64,000 bases of DNA from an uncultured Parabacteroides sp. Its GTDB lineage: Bacteria; Bacteroidota; Bacteroidia; Bacteroidales; Tannerellaceae. Under the pieces are notes generated by a model, which saw only the letters and a program-made list of their open reading frames with translations, did no database searches and was not told the DNA's origin. Below, in pieces: positions 17,071-27,100 of the stretch (its first letter is position 1; each line of letters opens with the position of its first letter). The DNA lies in NCBI GenBank assembly GCA_949295065.1, contig CASFJQ010000007.1, positions 1 through 64,000 of the forward strand, given 5' to 3'. The position numbers and the translations under genes are program-made.

Positions 17071-18390
17071 ATGAGATTTTTTGACAGAACAAAAGAAATA
17101 ACATCACTGCGTGAGATTCGCAGGATGTCAGAAAACAACGCCCAGTTCACAGTTGTGACTGGACGTCGCCGTATCGGAAAGACATCCCTCGTGTGGAAAG
17201 CATACGAGAACGAACCTTTCCTATATTTCTTTGTTGCCCGCAAAGCAGAAGGAGATTTATGCGAAGATTACAAGCTTGAAATAGAGAACAAGCTGGGAAT
17301 CCCCACTATAGGAAGGGCGGAACATTTCACAGATGTGTTCGAATTTCTGATGAAACTTTCCACGGAGCGTCCTATCACGCTGTTCATTGACGAGTTTCAG
17401 GAGTTCTTCCGAGTGAACAAGTCTGTGTTCAGTGATATGCAGCGTATTTGGGACATATACAGTCCGAAAGCCCACATGAATCTCATAGTCTGCGGCTCAA
17501 TATACTCCATGATGACGAAGATATTCAAGGACAAGAAGGAACCGCTGTATAACAGGCAGACACGTTTTATGACTGTGCGTCCGTTCACTCCGACGGTACT
17601 AAAAGAAATCCTCACAGAATATAATCCCGGATACACAGCTGAAGACCTACTGGCACTGTATTCCTTCACTGGAGGTGTAGCAAAATATGTGCAGCTGCTT
17701 ATAGATGCCGGAGCAACGACAAAGTCTGCCATGCTTGACCACATTATAAAGTCCGATTCCATCTTCCTGGGAGAAGGGAAAGCTGTCCTTATAGAGGAAT
17801 TCGGCAAAGAATACGGAGTATATTTCTCAATATTGTCGGCCATAGCGAGAGGCAAGATCTCACGTTCGGAAATAGAGAACGTCGTAGGTAAAGAAATCGG
17901 CGGTTACCTGACCAAACTGGAAAACGAGTACGAGCTTATCGCCAAGAAGCAACCACTTTTTGAGAAGAGTTCTACCAAAAATGTCCGCTATACCATAGAG
18001 GACAACTTCTTCACGTTCTGGTTCCGCTTCATCCACAAGTACAGTTATATGCTGGAGATAGAGAATTACGAGAGTGTGAAGACTATTATCAACCGGGATT
18101 ACGAGACGTTCAGCGGTATGATGCTCGAACGCTATTTCAGACGTGTACTGATTGAACACCAAGCCTACACACGCATCGGCGGATGGTGGAATCGCAAAGG
18201 TGAGAATGAAATCGACATCGTGGCAGAGAATGAGCTGAACGAAGAAGCCACGTTCTTTGAAGTGAAACGTAAGGCAGGAAACATTGACATGGAAATGCTG
18301 GAACATAAGTCTGAAGTTTTTCTGCGTGCAACGGGAGAATTCAAAGGCTATAAAATATCTTATAAAGGGCTGTCTATGGATGATATATAA
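17071..18390 (+). CDS. ATPase_2/DUF234 family ATPase with PD-(D/E)XK-like C terminus
   Basis: This encodes 439 aa from the ATG at 17071 (MRFFDRTKEI, preceded by a purine-rich GGGAAAGG); an ATG at 17035 lies inside a palindrome. The N-terminal STAND-like P-loop is VVTGRRRIGKTSLV (about 29-42), with Walker B LFIDEF (near 104-109). The C terminus is DUF234, with GENEIDIVAE then FFEVKRK (about 386-409) matching the D...ExK core of the PD-(D/E)XK nuclease fold. Members are common in archaea and Bacteroidetes; their function is not firmly known and nuclease activity is often suspected. It is a single-gene unit with a palindromic leader. Confidence 0.9.
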   Translation: MRFFDRTKEITSLREIRRMSENNAQFTVVTGRRRIGKTSLVWKAYENEPFLYFFVARKAEGDLCEDYKLEIENKLGIPTIGRAEHFTDVFEFLMKLSTERPITLFIDEFQEFFRVNKSVFSDMQRIWDIYSPKAHMNLIVCGSIYSMMTKIFKDKKEPLYNRQTRFMTVRPFTPTVLKEILTEYNPGYTAEDLLALYSFTGGVAKYVQLLIDAGATTKSAMLDHIIKSDSIFLGEGKAVLIEEFGKEYGVYFSILSAIARGKISRSEIENVVGKEIGGYLTKLENEYELIAKKQPLFEKSSTKNVRYTIEDNFFTFWFRFIHKYSYMLEIENYESVKTIINRDYETFSGMMLERYFRRVLIEHQAYTRIGGWWNRKGENEIDIVAENELNEEATFFEVKRKAGNIDMEMLEHKSEVFLRATGEFKGYKISYKGLSMDDI

Positions 18391-18395
18391 CACAT

Positions 18396-18451
18396 CCGAA
18401 CCCACATCACCGTGGGGCCGTATATAATTCAAAATATATACGGCCCCACGG
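18396..18451. repeat. GGGGCCGTATATA palindromic repeat/terminator (copy 1)
   Basis: CCGTGGGGCCGTATATA (18410-18426) and its exact reverse complement (18435-18451) form a 17-bp stem with an 8-base loop. It directly follows the ATPase gene and faces the tamL stop. Shared sequence with 47187-47264 makes it a dispersed element that can act as a terminator. Confidence 0.8.
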
Positions 18452-18519
18452 ACTGCCAGGACCGTATATATTTTCAGCCCAATCCCCTACACTTCAAATA
18501 TCTGATTTAAAAGAAATTA

Positions 18520-20877
18520 TCAGAAAGGATATCCAACTGCAAAATGCCATGCAAAATCTCTTGACAGCTTTGGGTTGATAATAGCCCAGCGTCCTTTTCC
18601 TGTAAGCTGAGGATTATAAGCCTTCATACCGGTGTCAAAACGAAGGAGGAAGAAATCAAAGTCAAGACGCAATCCCAATCCGTAAGCCACAGCTATTTCT
18701 TTATAAAAACGGGAGAAATCGAAATTAGCGCCGACATGATATCCGTCGTCATGGAACTTCCAAATGTTACCGGCATCAACATATGCTGCCATTTCAAATT
18801 TCCAGAAAAGCTTTGTTCTATATTCCAAATTAACATCGAGACGCATATCTCCTACTTGGTCGGCAAACGAATTTGCCTGTTCCAAACTCATACTTCCGGG
18901 ACCAAGGGTTCGGACTGACCAACCTCGCACACTGTTGGCACCACCTGAAAAATAACTGCGTTCAAATGGCAGCATCTTTGTATTACCATAAGGATATCCA
19001 ACTCCAACGCCGACATGGAAAGCCACTTTATTTCGGGCATCAAGAACAAAACTCTTGCTGAAATCCAAATCCACCTTGGCAAATTGGCTATATGGTGTGC
19101 CAAAACATTCATACAAACCATCTTCGTTTTTTGATGCTCCGGACAACTTTGATACTGCATAAAGCAAGTTGCCCGCCATCTCGAACGAGAAACGCAACGA
19201 ATGTGTGTCTTTCAGTCTGTTCTGCGGATTATAATTACTGAAAGAATAAGTATATCCTGTTCCCATCACAAACTGGTCAGTAAAATTATACAACCTGGTT
19301 GATTCCGGAAGATTCTCTTTGAAATCACTGTCTATTTTGGGGAGAGAAACATAATCTATATCCAAAAGCTTGAATACGTGCCGTGCCAGAGTGTTGCGTC
19401 TGTCCTGCCATATATAACTCCATCCGCCAGAAAGAATCGCACGCTGATATTCCGGTCTGGTCTGGAAACTATAACTCAATTTAAATTCCGTTGTCGCGCG
19501 CAAACGCCTCTTCACTCTCTCGCTTATAAACGGGAACACAAAACTAGGGAAAGTCAATCCTGTTTCGGCACTCATTTCCCAATAGCTTCCTATGCTGTTG
19601 TCCGATGAACCCAAAGATTCATATGCTCCTCTGATTTTTGCCGAGAAAGTTTCTGAGCCTTTGAATATATTACGATGCTGATAATTCACACTTGAAGCAA
19701 ATCCCAAATCTCCGGAAGAGTTCGTTCCTTCAAGGTCAACACCAAAGCTCTGTGTCTCTGCAGGAGTCGTCAGAATCATACAGTCCAGTTTCATTGTGTC
19801 ATTCTGCTCAACCTCATTAAAGCGGACATTGATGTTCTTCAAAGCACGAAGGCGGGAAAAGGCAGAATAAGTCTGTTCCACCTGTTTCTCATTATACAGT
19901 CGCCCGGGCTGAATATACACACTGCGGCGCAGCACCGACGGACGAACGGAATGCGTTCTGTTACCATATATTATATTCACCCCGTTATACTGAACTGTAT
20001 CGGAATTAGCAAACAATGAATCAAGATCGACCAATGATAACGGATCATAGTCTGTAAGCACTTTCACATCTCTGACATAATACTGCTTATGCTGAGTTTC
20101 TTCCACCTTTCCATCCTGGCGGACATTACGGTAAGGCTTCAACAGCATTTCCAAATCCACTATATTCTTGTTGAATGAGCTGTCGGCAAGATATGCCAGA
20201 TTATCTCTGTTGAAAGCATAATAACCGTGGCGGCGCAAAAGTGAAGTTATTCGCTGACGCTCTTCGTCCAGCATGTCACGATCGAAAAGACTGCTGTCTT
20301 TTATCAATGATATATATTCATCCTGCTGTGAGCGGAAAGCTTCAACCAACTTTGGACGTTTGGGAGTTTCCAACCTGGCAATACTGTCAATCTTCGTGTC
20401 ATTGAGATTCATCCTGTAATTAACAATACGATAAGGCTCATTGCTTTTCACAAAATAAGTGACAACAGCCTTCTTTCTGCGTGATGTGTCAATTTCGGAT
20501 GTCACGATGGCATGGGCAAAGCCTTTGTTCACAAGGAAACGTTCCAGTTCGTCAACGGACTGTTCCACTAGGGTCGTGTCAAGAATCACAGGAGGCTCAC
20601 CCATTCTGCGAAGCTGCTTGTTCACCCAGTTGTTTTCGTTCTTGCCGGACCAGCTATAAAGATACAACTGCCATTTCATCAAACCGAACACCTTGAAGTT
20701 TGCCTGCTGCCTGACATAATCCTTCAAATCCGAAGCCTTGTAGTGCTTATTATCTGATATGATTTTGACTTCGTCCAGCAAATATTCATTATCTCCCACG
20801 AATTTTGTAGGATGACACGAAGCCAGACAAAGCAAACAGACCAATAATATTTTACTATAAAGCAACAGATTTTTCAT
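18520..20877 (-). CDS. tamL: TamL-type BamA/TamA-family outer-membrane lipoprotein
   Basis: This encodes 785 aa. The N terminus is a lipoprotein signal (CLLCLASC, lipidated Cys21), unlike proteobacterial TamA. POTRA-like domains follow (DDEV/VEQSVDELERFLVNKGFAHA region and the RRHGYYAF repeat). The C-terminal half is an Omp85 barrel ending in the aromatic signal WHFAVGYPF, with the surface-gate type motif YFSGGANSVRGW near 665. Bacteroidetes TamL works with TamB in outer-membrane assembly and lipid homeostasis. It is divergent from an RNA methyltransferase, a neighbourhood I recall from other Bacteroides. Confidence 0.88.
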   Translation of the reverse strand: MKNLLLYSKILLVCLLCLASCHPTKFVGDNEYLLDEVKIISDNKHYKASDLKDYVRQQANFKVFGLMKWQLYLYSWSGKNENNWVNKQLRRMGEPPVILDTTLVEQSVDELERFLVNKGFAHAIVTSEIDTSRRKKAVVTYFVKSNEPYRIVNYRMNLNDTKIDSIARLETPKRPKLVEAFRSQQDEYISLIKDSSLFDRDMLDEERQRITSLLRRHGYYAFNRDNLAYLADSSFNKNIVDLEMLLKPYRNVRQDGKVEETQHKQYYVRDVKVLTDYDPLSLVDLDSLFANSDTVQYNGVNIIYGNRTHSVRPSVLRRSVYIQPGRLYNEKQVEQTYSAFSRLRALKNINVRFNEVEQNDTMKLDCMILTTPAETQSFGVDLEGTNSSGDLGFASSVNYQHRNIFKGSETFSAKIRGAYESLGSSDNSIGSYWEMSAETGLTFPSFVFPFISERVKRRLRATTEFKLSYSFQTRPEYQRAILSGGWSYIWQDRRNTLARHVFKLLDIDYVSLPKIDSDFKENLPESTRLYNFTDQFVMGTGYTYSFSNYNPQNRLKDTHSLRFSFEMAGNLLYAVSKLSGASKNEDGLYECFGTPYSQFAKVDLDFSKSFVLDARNKVAFHVGVGVGYPYGNTKMLPFERSYFSGGANSVRGWSVRTLGPGSMSLEQANSFADQVGDMRLDVNLEYRTKLFWKFEMAAYVDAGNIWKFHDDGYHVGANFDFSRFYKEIAVAYGLGLRLDFDFFLLRFDTGMKAYNPQLTGKGRWAIINPKLSRDFAWHFAVGYPF

Positions 20878-20949
20878 ATCATCAATAAAGTTACAAATTT
20901 ACTGGATTTCCAATAATTTCCCGTATTTTTGTCTCATAAATAAAGTTTT

Positions 20950-21088
20950 CAGGTTTTGTAAGCTTGTGGCTCAGTCAACGAAAAGTCAAGAGAACAATTC
21001 AACAAAAGCTTTATGACGATTATATTCCTTGTCAACTTGTATCTGTAGCCTTGTAAACTTGCTCTAAGCCTTGTAAACTTTAAAATAA
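20950..21088. repeat. TTGACAAG/CTTGTCAAC intergenic repeat
   Basis: AACAATTCAACAAAAGC on the left and CCTTGTCAACTTG plus two GCCTTGTAAACTT units on the right form a loose inverted repeat in the leader of the methyltransferase gene. A TATTTTTG element at 20924-20931 could drive that gene. Confidence 0.55.
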
Positions 21089-21096
21089 AACCAACA

Positions 21097-21867
21097 ATGA
21101 TTAGCAAAAACAAAATAAAACAAATCAGAGCGCTGGAATTGAAAAAATTCCGCAACGAGGAAAAACTGTTCGTAGCAGAAGGCAACAAGCTTGTTGCTGA
21201 CATGCTTCCGGCTTTTGAATGTAAATTTCTTATTGCCAAACCGTGCTGGATGGCAAACCAGGGAGATATAAATGCGGCGGAGCTTGCTGTTGCCGAAGAC
21301 GACGATATACGCAAGGTGAGTTTTCTTAAGAATCCTCAGGATGTTCTTGCCGTATTCAAACAGCCTGAGTGGGATTTGAATGAGGTCGATGCTTCACGCA
21401 GCCTTGTTCTGGCACTGGACGGCATTCAGGACCCGGGAAATCTGGGTACGATTATCAGACTTGCTGACTGGTTCGGCATCGAGCATATTGTATGCAGCAC
21501 CGACACTGCCGATGTATTCAACCCTAAAACGGTTCAGGCAACTATGGGCGCACTGGCTCATGTGAAAGTTCACTACACGGATTTGAAAACTTTCATCCTG
21601 ACTCAGAAGGAAAACAATATTCCGCTCTACGGTACTTTCCTCGACGGAGAAAATATGTACCGGAAAGAGCTGACTGCTCACGGCATAATCGTTATGGGAA
21701 ATGAAGGAAACGGAATCAGCGATGAGATAAAACAGACCATCGACAACAGACTATTTATCCCGAGTTTTCCACCGGAACGTGAAACTGCCGAATCTCTGAA
21801 CGTCGCCATAGCAACATCAGTGATTTGCGCCGAGTTCCGCAGACGTGCACTTATGAATATCAAGTAA
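21097..21867 (+). CDS. TrmH/SpoU-family RNA 2'-O-methyltransferase
   Basis: This encodes 256 aa, a cytoplasmic SAM-dependent methyltransferase acting on rRNA or tRNA ribose. SPOUT motifs are clear: motif 1 ALDGIQDPGNLGTIIRLADW (about 111-130), motif 2 IIVMGNEGNGIS (about 198-209) and motif 3 IPSFPPERETAESLNVAIAT (about 223-242). The N terminus (KLFVAEGNKLVADML) is the substrate-binding domain of the RlmB/TsnR type. The exact target is not decidable. Its last 51 bases overlap the convergent gene at 21817-22173. Confidence 0.92.
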   Translation: MISKNKIKQIRALELKKFRNEEKLFVAEGNKLVADMLPAFECKFLIAKPCWMANQGDINAAELAVAEDDDIRKVSFLKNPQDVLAVFKQPEWDLNEVDASRSLVLALDGIQDPGNLGTIIRLADWFGIEHIVCSTDTADVFNPKTVQATMGALAHVKVHYTDLKTFILTQKENNIPLYGTFLDGENMYRKELTAHGIIVMGNEGNGISDEIKQTIDNRLFIPSFPPERETAESLNVAIATSVICAEFRRRALMNIK

Positions 21868-22173
21868 GAGCAGACGGATTGGCTTTCCTTCAAGTGGAAG
21901 CTGCAAATCCAAATATGATGACAGAAGAGAAGAAAAACTTTCCCAATCCGGATTTTTCTTCTCTTCTTTTATTTTCAACAGAATCTTGTTTATTTCTGAA
22001 ATATCAAAATCAGCAGGAAGCGGCAACAAAATTCCGTCATAAAATTCTGTTCCGGCTATTTCTTCTTCAAGAGGGAACACACCATTCAGCACGTTGCTGC
22101 AGGACGACAATTCAACATAATGCAAACGAAGCATTCTGTGATAGAACACGAAATGTGAAGCAAATCTTTTCAT
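21817..22173 (-). CDS. conserved Bacteroidetes protein of unknown function
   Basis: This encodes 118 aa. It begins MKRFASHFVFYHRMLRLHYV and has an acidic middle (FPLEEEIAGTEFYDGILLPL) that I recall from small Bacteroides proteins at this position; no domain is known to me. There is no signal peptide or membrane segment. The start overlaps the DUF4296 lipoprotein stop by 4 bases, so it is the last gene of the dksA-like-lspA operon. Its 3' end runs 51 bases into the methyltransferase gene on the other strand, an unusually long convergent overlap. Confidence 0.75.
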   Translation of the reverse strand: MKRFASHFVFYHRMLRLHYVELSSCSNVLNGVFPLEEEIAGTEFYDGILLPLPADFDISEINKILLKIKEEKKNPDWESFSSLLSSYLDLQLPLEGKPIRLLLLDIHKCTSAELGANH

Positions 22174-22976
22174 TGAACAACCTGTTTAGGCAATTTGTCT
22201 GCAGCTTTCGGAGTCTGCGAACCATAATTATATCTGAAAAGGCTCATGCTGTCCAAATATACCTTGTAATAATCCATATCAGCATTGTCCAACCTGATAG
22301 AACCATAAATTCTCTTGATTCGTCGAGTGGCAACACTATTCAATATAGTCTGATGATATCCATCTTTATTTATGCGGTCGGTAACAGTAACCGAAGTATC
22401 ACCCTGTTCAACTGTAATACGTATTTCGGGGCGGTTTTTCATATGCTTGTCCAAACCCCAGACATTCATGCCAAGGACAAAAATACTGCCGGACGGGAAT
22501 TGTTCGGACGGACGGATGTCAAACGTAGTTCCGTTGAACAACGCATTTGCCGAAAACCTGAAATATGAGCGGCGTGGCCAAATATCTACGGAATCTTTCT
22601 TGGAACTGCCGGAAATAGGGTCTGCCGGAATATCACCCATTTCATCTGCACGCTTATCCAAATCATCAATCATGCGGTTGAAGACTCCCATATAAATATC
22701 CATATTACGTCCGTACCACACTATTGAACTGTCGTATTCAGCCTGGGTAATATTGTATTTACGGAAAACTGACTCATACAAAGCCTGCTTCATTGTGTCA
22801 GACTTGTATGTTTCATTATTTATTCCAATCATCGCTTCTGCCAGATATATATCTGTCATGACCTTTTGCATGTCTTTCTCGGAAAGAATGCCTGAAGGAA
22901 CTCTGCTGCACGAAACATACATTACAGACATCAACAACGGAATACAATATTTCAGCCACACCTTAGGCATAATCAC
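22170..22976 (-). CDS. DUF4296 lipoprotein
   Basis: This encodes 268 aa with a lipoprotein signal (LMSVMYVSC, Cys23). The N-terminal helical region (EKDMQKVMTDIYLAEAMIGI, about 33-52, to NITQAEYDSSIVWYGRNMDIY) matches DUF4296, a Bacteroidetes family of unknown function. The C-terminal half is beta-rich and looks like an extra domain. It overlaps lspA by 4 bases, so a substrate of the lipoprotein signal peptidase is translationally coupled to that peptidase. Confidence 0.85.
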   Translation of the reverse strand: MIMPKVWLKYCIPLLMSVMYVSCSRVPSGILSEKDMQKVMTDIYLAEAMIGINNETYKSDTMKQALYESVFRKYNITQAEYDSSIVWYGRNMDIYMGVFNRMIDDLDKRADEMGDIPADPISGSSKKDSVDIWPRRSYFRFSANALFNGTTFDIRPSEQFPSGSIFVLGMNVWGLDKHMKNRPEIRITVEQGDTSVTVTDRINKDGYHQTILNSVATRRIKRIYGSIRLDNADMDYYKVYLDSMSLFRYNYGSQTPKAADKLPKQVVQ

Positions 22977-23590
22977 TTATCTTCGTTAGACAAACTCTTT
23001 GACAACGTGCGACGGTAAAACAACAATAAAGAAAATACACCGACACAAATAGCCGCATCAGCCAAATTGAATATTGGTCTGAAAAATATAAATTCCTGAC
23101 CTCCCCAAATCGGCAGCCAATCCGGAAACGTTGTTTCAATTAGAGGGAAATAGAACATATCGACAACCTTGCCGTGAAGCCACGGCGCATACCCGCCTTC
23201 CGCAGGCATAAATGTTGCCACTTGTCCATAACTATGGTTAAATATAACTCCATAAAATATAGAGTCTATTATATTACCCATCGCTCCGGCAAGAACCAAA
23301 GAAACACAAGCTATAAAGCCAAACTTATAGTTAGCCTTTACCAGTTTATACAGATAATAACCGATAAAACCAACAGCCACTATACGGAACAATGTAAGAA
23401 AAAGTTTGCCAATAACTTCTATTCCAAATGCCATTCCCGGATTCTCTGTGAAATACAGATAGAACCATGGAGTAATCTCTATACTTTCATGTAGTTGAAA
23501 ATGGGTTTTAATCCAGATTTTCAATATCTGGTCTAAAAGAAGGAGCAGTATTACAATCAACACTGCTCCCCAACCTTTTGATATCTTCAT
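22973..23590 (-). CDS. lspA: lipoprotein signal peptidase (signal peptidase II)
   Basis: This encodes 205 aa, slightly longer than the usual ~165, with four membrane helices. The catalytic aspartates are Asp109 (GNIIDSIFYG) and Asp178 (FNLADAAICVG). The other conserved TENPGMAFG block is at 48-56. It removes signal peptides from prolipoproteins in the inner membrane. The extra length is a periplasmic insertion between the two Asp motifs (about 120-170), as in other Bacteroidetes LspA. It starts one base after the stop of the dksA-like gene. Confidence 0.95.
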   Translation of the reverse strand: MKISKGWGAVLIVILLLLLDQILKIWIKTHFQLHESIEITPWFYLYFTENPGMAFGIEVIGKLFLTLFRIVAVGFIGYYLYKLVKANYKFGFIACVSLVLAGAMGNIIDSIFYGVIFNHSYGQVATFMPAEGGYAPWLHGKVVDMFYFPLIETTFPDWLPIWGGQEFIFFRPIFNLADAAICVGVFSLLLFYRRTLSKSLSNEDK

Positions 23591-23971
23591 TTATTTTACG
23601 CCTCCTTGTTTTGCTTCAATACTTAATGTTGCATGAGGCACGGCACGTAATCTTTCTTTCGGAATAAGCTTTCCGGTTTCACGACAAATGCCATATGTTT
23701 TGTTTTCGATTCTGACCAAAGCAGCCTGCAAGTTCTGGATGAACTTCATCTGGCGTTGTGCCAAACGGCCTGCTTCTTCCTTCGACAATGTCGCAGCACC
23801 TTCTTCAAGAACTTTGAAGGTTGGAGATGTATCTGCTATATCATTACCGTCGGAATTGGTTACACCGCCTCTCAACAATTCATAGTCTCTCTTTGCAACT
23901 TCTAACTTCTCTAATATAATTGCACGAAACTCTTCAAGTTCCGCATCAGAGTATCTTGTTTTTTCTGCCAT
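23591..23971 (-). CDS. DksA/TraR-like protein lacking the zinc-finger cysteines
   Basis: This encodes 126 aa. It has an N-terminal coiled coil (about 8-35 and 62-90) and the C-terminal DksA block YGICRETGKLIPKERLRAVPHA. In canonical members four Cys bind zinc. Here only Cys96 remains; the others are Thr99, Ser117 and Ala120 by my alignment, so zinc binding is unlikely. Acidic Asp-rich sequence (SDGNDIADTSP, 40-50) lies at the turn of the coiled coil, where DksA inserts its tip into RNA polymerase. A secondary-channel regulator is the best guess. It is first in the lspA operon. Confidence 0.85.
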   Translation of the reverse strand: MAEKTRYSDAELEEFRAIILEKLEVAKRDYELLRGGVTNSDGNDIADTSPTFKVLEEGAATLSKEEAGRLAQRQMKFIQNLQAALVRIENKTYGICRETGKLIPKERLRAVPHATLSIEAKQGGVK

Positions 23972-24059
23972 GGTATTTATTTATTTTAGGTTGAACAATA
24001 AAATCAAAAGAAAGGATTCAGAAATATAAAATATCCGTCAGCCTTTCTTTATTTACTTG

Positions 24060-24089
24060 CAAAGATAATATAATTATTGTATTTACAAC
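24060..24089 (-). promoter_or_regulatory. promoter of the dksA-like-lspA operon
   Basis: Minus-strand TATCTTTG (24067-24060) with GTTG near -33. The leader to the ATG at 23971 is about 80 bases. Confidence 0.7.
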
Positions 24090-24118
24090 TTTTAGAAGTA
24101 AAAATTCCCGATTTAGGC

Positions 24119-24160
24119 CAAAAAAATCCGAACACCGTTTTTTTCACGATATTCGGATTG
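24119..24160 (-). terminator. terminator of ileS
   Basis: AATCCGAA at 24125-24132 pairs with TTCGGATT at 24152-24159 around a partly paired loop. It is followed on the minus strand by seven Ts. It separates ileS from the dksA-like operon. Confidence 0.75.
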
Positions 24161-24188
24161 TTTATAAAGTTGACTCGCCAACTAATTA

Positions 24189-27100
24189 TTATGCTTTTTC
24201 AACCTTAACAAGAAGTTTGAAATCTTCGAAATCCAATTCCACAGCATCGCTTACTGCTTCATCAGCAATTTCGATAGACGCAGCCAAAACCTGATTTGAG
24301 ATATATTCCTTATATTCTACAACAGCTGCATCAATTGCCTCGTTTGAAAGGATTGTGATATTAACCTTGTCTGTGATATCAAAACCGCTGCTCTTACGGA
24401 TATTCTGAACACGGTTAACCAATTCACGTGCCAAACCTTCCTTGCGAAGTTCTTCTGTAACTGTAATATCCAAAGCTACTGTCAAACGGCCTTCGTTGGC
24501 AACCAACCAGCCCGGAATATCTTCAGAGATGATTTCAACATCAGCACGTTCAATTACAGCTTCCTGTCCTTCAACGCTCAATGTGAATGTTCCGGCCTTT
24601 TCGAATGCGTTGATATCATCCTGGCTCATCTGCTGGATTGCAGCAGCCAAAGCTTTCATAATCTTACCATAACGCGGGCCGAGTTTCTTGAAGTCCGGTT
24701 TGATTTTCTTGACAAGGATTCCGGCTGTGTTGTCAACGAATTTCATTTCCTTGACGTTAACCTCGTTAAGAATCAAAGCCTTCACAGCGTCGATGCTTTC
24801 CTGCTGGTGAGCGTCCAATACAGGAACCATCAAAGTCTGAAGCGGCTGGCGAACCTTGATATTAACCTTACGACGCAAAGCCAAAACCATTGAAGAAATG
24901 CTCTGTGCCATCTGCATGCGTTCTTCCAGGTCTTTGTCAATCAACTCTTCATTGCAAACCGGGAAGTCTGCCAAGTGAACAGACTCTGCAGTTTCACGTC
25001 CTGTTACAGAAACCAAGTCGCGATACAACTGGTCAGCATAGAAAGGAGCGATTGGAGCCATCAACTTAGATACAGTTTCCAAGCAAGTATATAATGTCTG
25101 GTAAGCAGACAACTTATCTTCTGTCAATCCACCACCCCAGAAACGGCGACGGTTCAAACGAACGTACCAGTTACTCAAGTTGTCGTTAACGAAATCAGAG
25201 ATTGCACGACCGGCACGTGTCGGTTCATAGCTTTCAAGATATGTGTCAACATCCTTAACCAAAGTATTCAGCAATGAAAGAATCCAGCGGTCGATTTCCG
25301 GACGCTTGTTCCATTCCACATCAGCCTGTGAATAGTCGAATCCATCCACGTTAGCATACAATGCAAAGAATGAATATGTATTATATAATGTACCGAAGAA
25401 TTTACGGCGAACTTCTTCAACACCTTCAACGTCGAACTTAAGGTTATCCCATGGAGAAGCGTTTGTAATCATATACCAACGCAATGGGTCAGAACCATAT
25501 TTCTCGATTGTTGCGAATGGGTCAACAGCATTGCCCAAGCGTTTAGACATCTTGTTTCCGTTCTTGTCAAGAACAAGACCGTTTGACACAACAGCTTTAT
25601 AAGCTACGCTGTCGAATATCATTGTTGCAATTGCGTGCAAAGTGAAGAACCATCCACGAGTCTGGTCAACGCCTTCAGCGATGAAGTCTGCCGGATAAAC
25701 AGTTCTATTGTCAAGCAATTCCTTATTTTCGAATGGATAGTGAATCTGAGCGTATGGCATTGCACCTGAATCGAACCAAACGTCGATCAAGTCAGTTTCA
25801 CGCTTCATCGGTTTGCCGCTTTCAGAAACCAAAGTGATATCATCAACATAAGGACGGTGCAAGTCAATCTTGTCATAGTTTTCCTTGTTGTATTCACCCG
25901 GAACGAAGCCTTTAGCCTTATAAGGATTTGATTCCATCAAACCGGCAGCAACTGCTTTTTCGATTTCGTTATACAATTCCTCAACAGAACCGATGCATTT
26001 CTCTTCCTTGCCGTCTTCAGTACGCCAGATAGGAAGCGGAGTTCCCCAATAACGGCTGCGGCTCAAGTTCCAGTCCTGAAGGTTTTCCAACCATTTACCG
26101 AAACGTCCTGTACCTGTGCTCTGCGGCTTCCAGTTGATTGTGTTGTTAAGTTCAATCATACGTTCGCGGCAAGCAGTAGTGCGGATAAACCAGCTATCCA
26201 ACGGATAATACAACACTGGTTTGTCAGTACGCCAGCAGTGAGGATAATTGTGGACATGCTTTTCGATGCGGAACACACGGTTCTGTGGCTTAAGCATCAT
26301 ACAGATTGAAACGTCCAATGTTTCGTCCTTGTCTGTAAGTTCAGGGTCATAAGCATTCTTGACGAATCTTCCCTGCCAAGCATCATAGTCGGCAGCATTC
26401 ATTGAAGAACGTACATAGCCGATATCCAAATCTTCAAGTTTGTAGAACTTACCAGTCATATCAACCATAGGACGCATATTTCCGTCTTTGTCCTTAAGCA
26501 TCAAAGCAGGCACACCGTTAGCTTTAGCCACCTTGTTATCGTCAGCACCAAATGTTGGAGCGATATGCACAATACCTGTACCATCTTCTGTTGTAACGAA
26601 GTCGCCAGTGATAACCTTGAATGCACCTTCTCCAGGATTTACCCAAGGAATGAGCTGTTCATATTTCATACCAGCCAACTCAGAACCTTTCCATTCGCCT
26701 ACAACGCGGAAAGGAACAAGCTTGTCGCCTTCCTTATAGTCTTCAAGTTTAAGGTCGGCAGCTTTAGGATTGAAATAAGCATCCAAACGATCCTTACCAA
26801 CAACGGCAGTCATAGGAACGCCTGTATATGGATTATATGTCTGAACTGCGACATATGTGATTTCCGGGTCAACGCAAAGAGCAGTGTTTGAAGGCAATGT
26901 CCAAGGAGTAGTTGTCCATGCAAGGAAACAAGGCTCACCAAATCCTTCCATTTCTGGTTTAGGGTCAAGAATACGGAACTGAGCTGTACAAGTTGTATCC
27001 TTAACATCACGGTAACAACCCGGCTGGTTCAGCTCGTGAGTACTCAAACCTGTTCCGGCTGCCGGAGAATACGGCTGGATTGTATATCCTTTGTAAAGCA

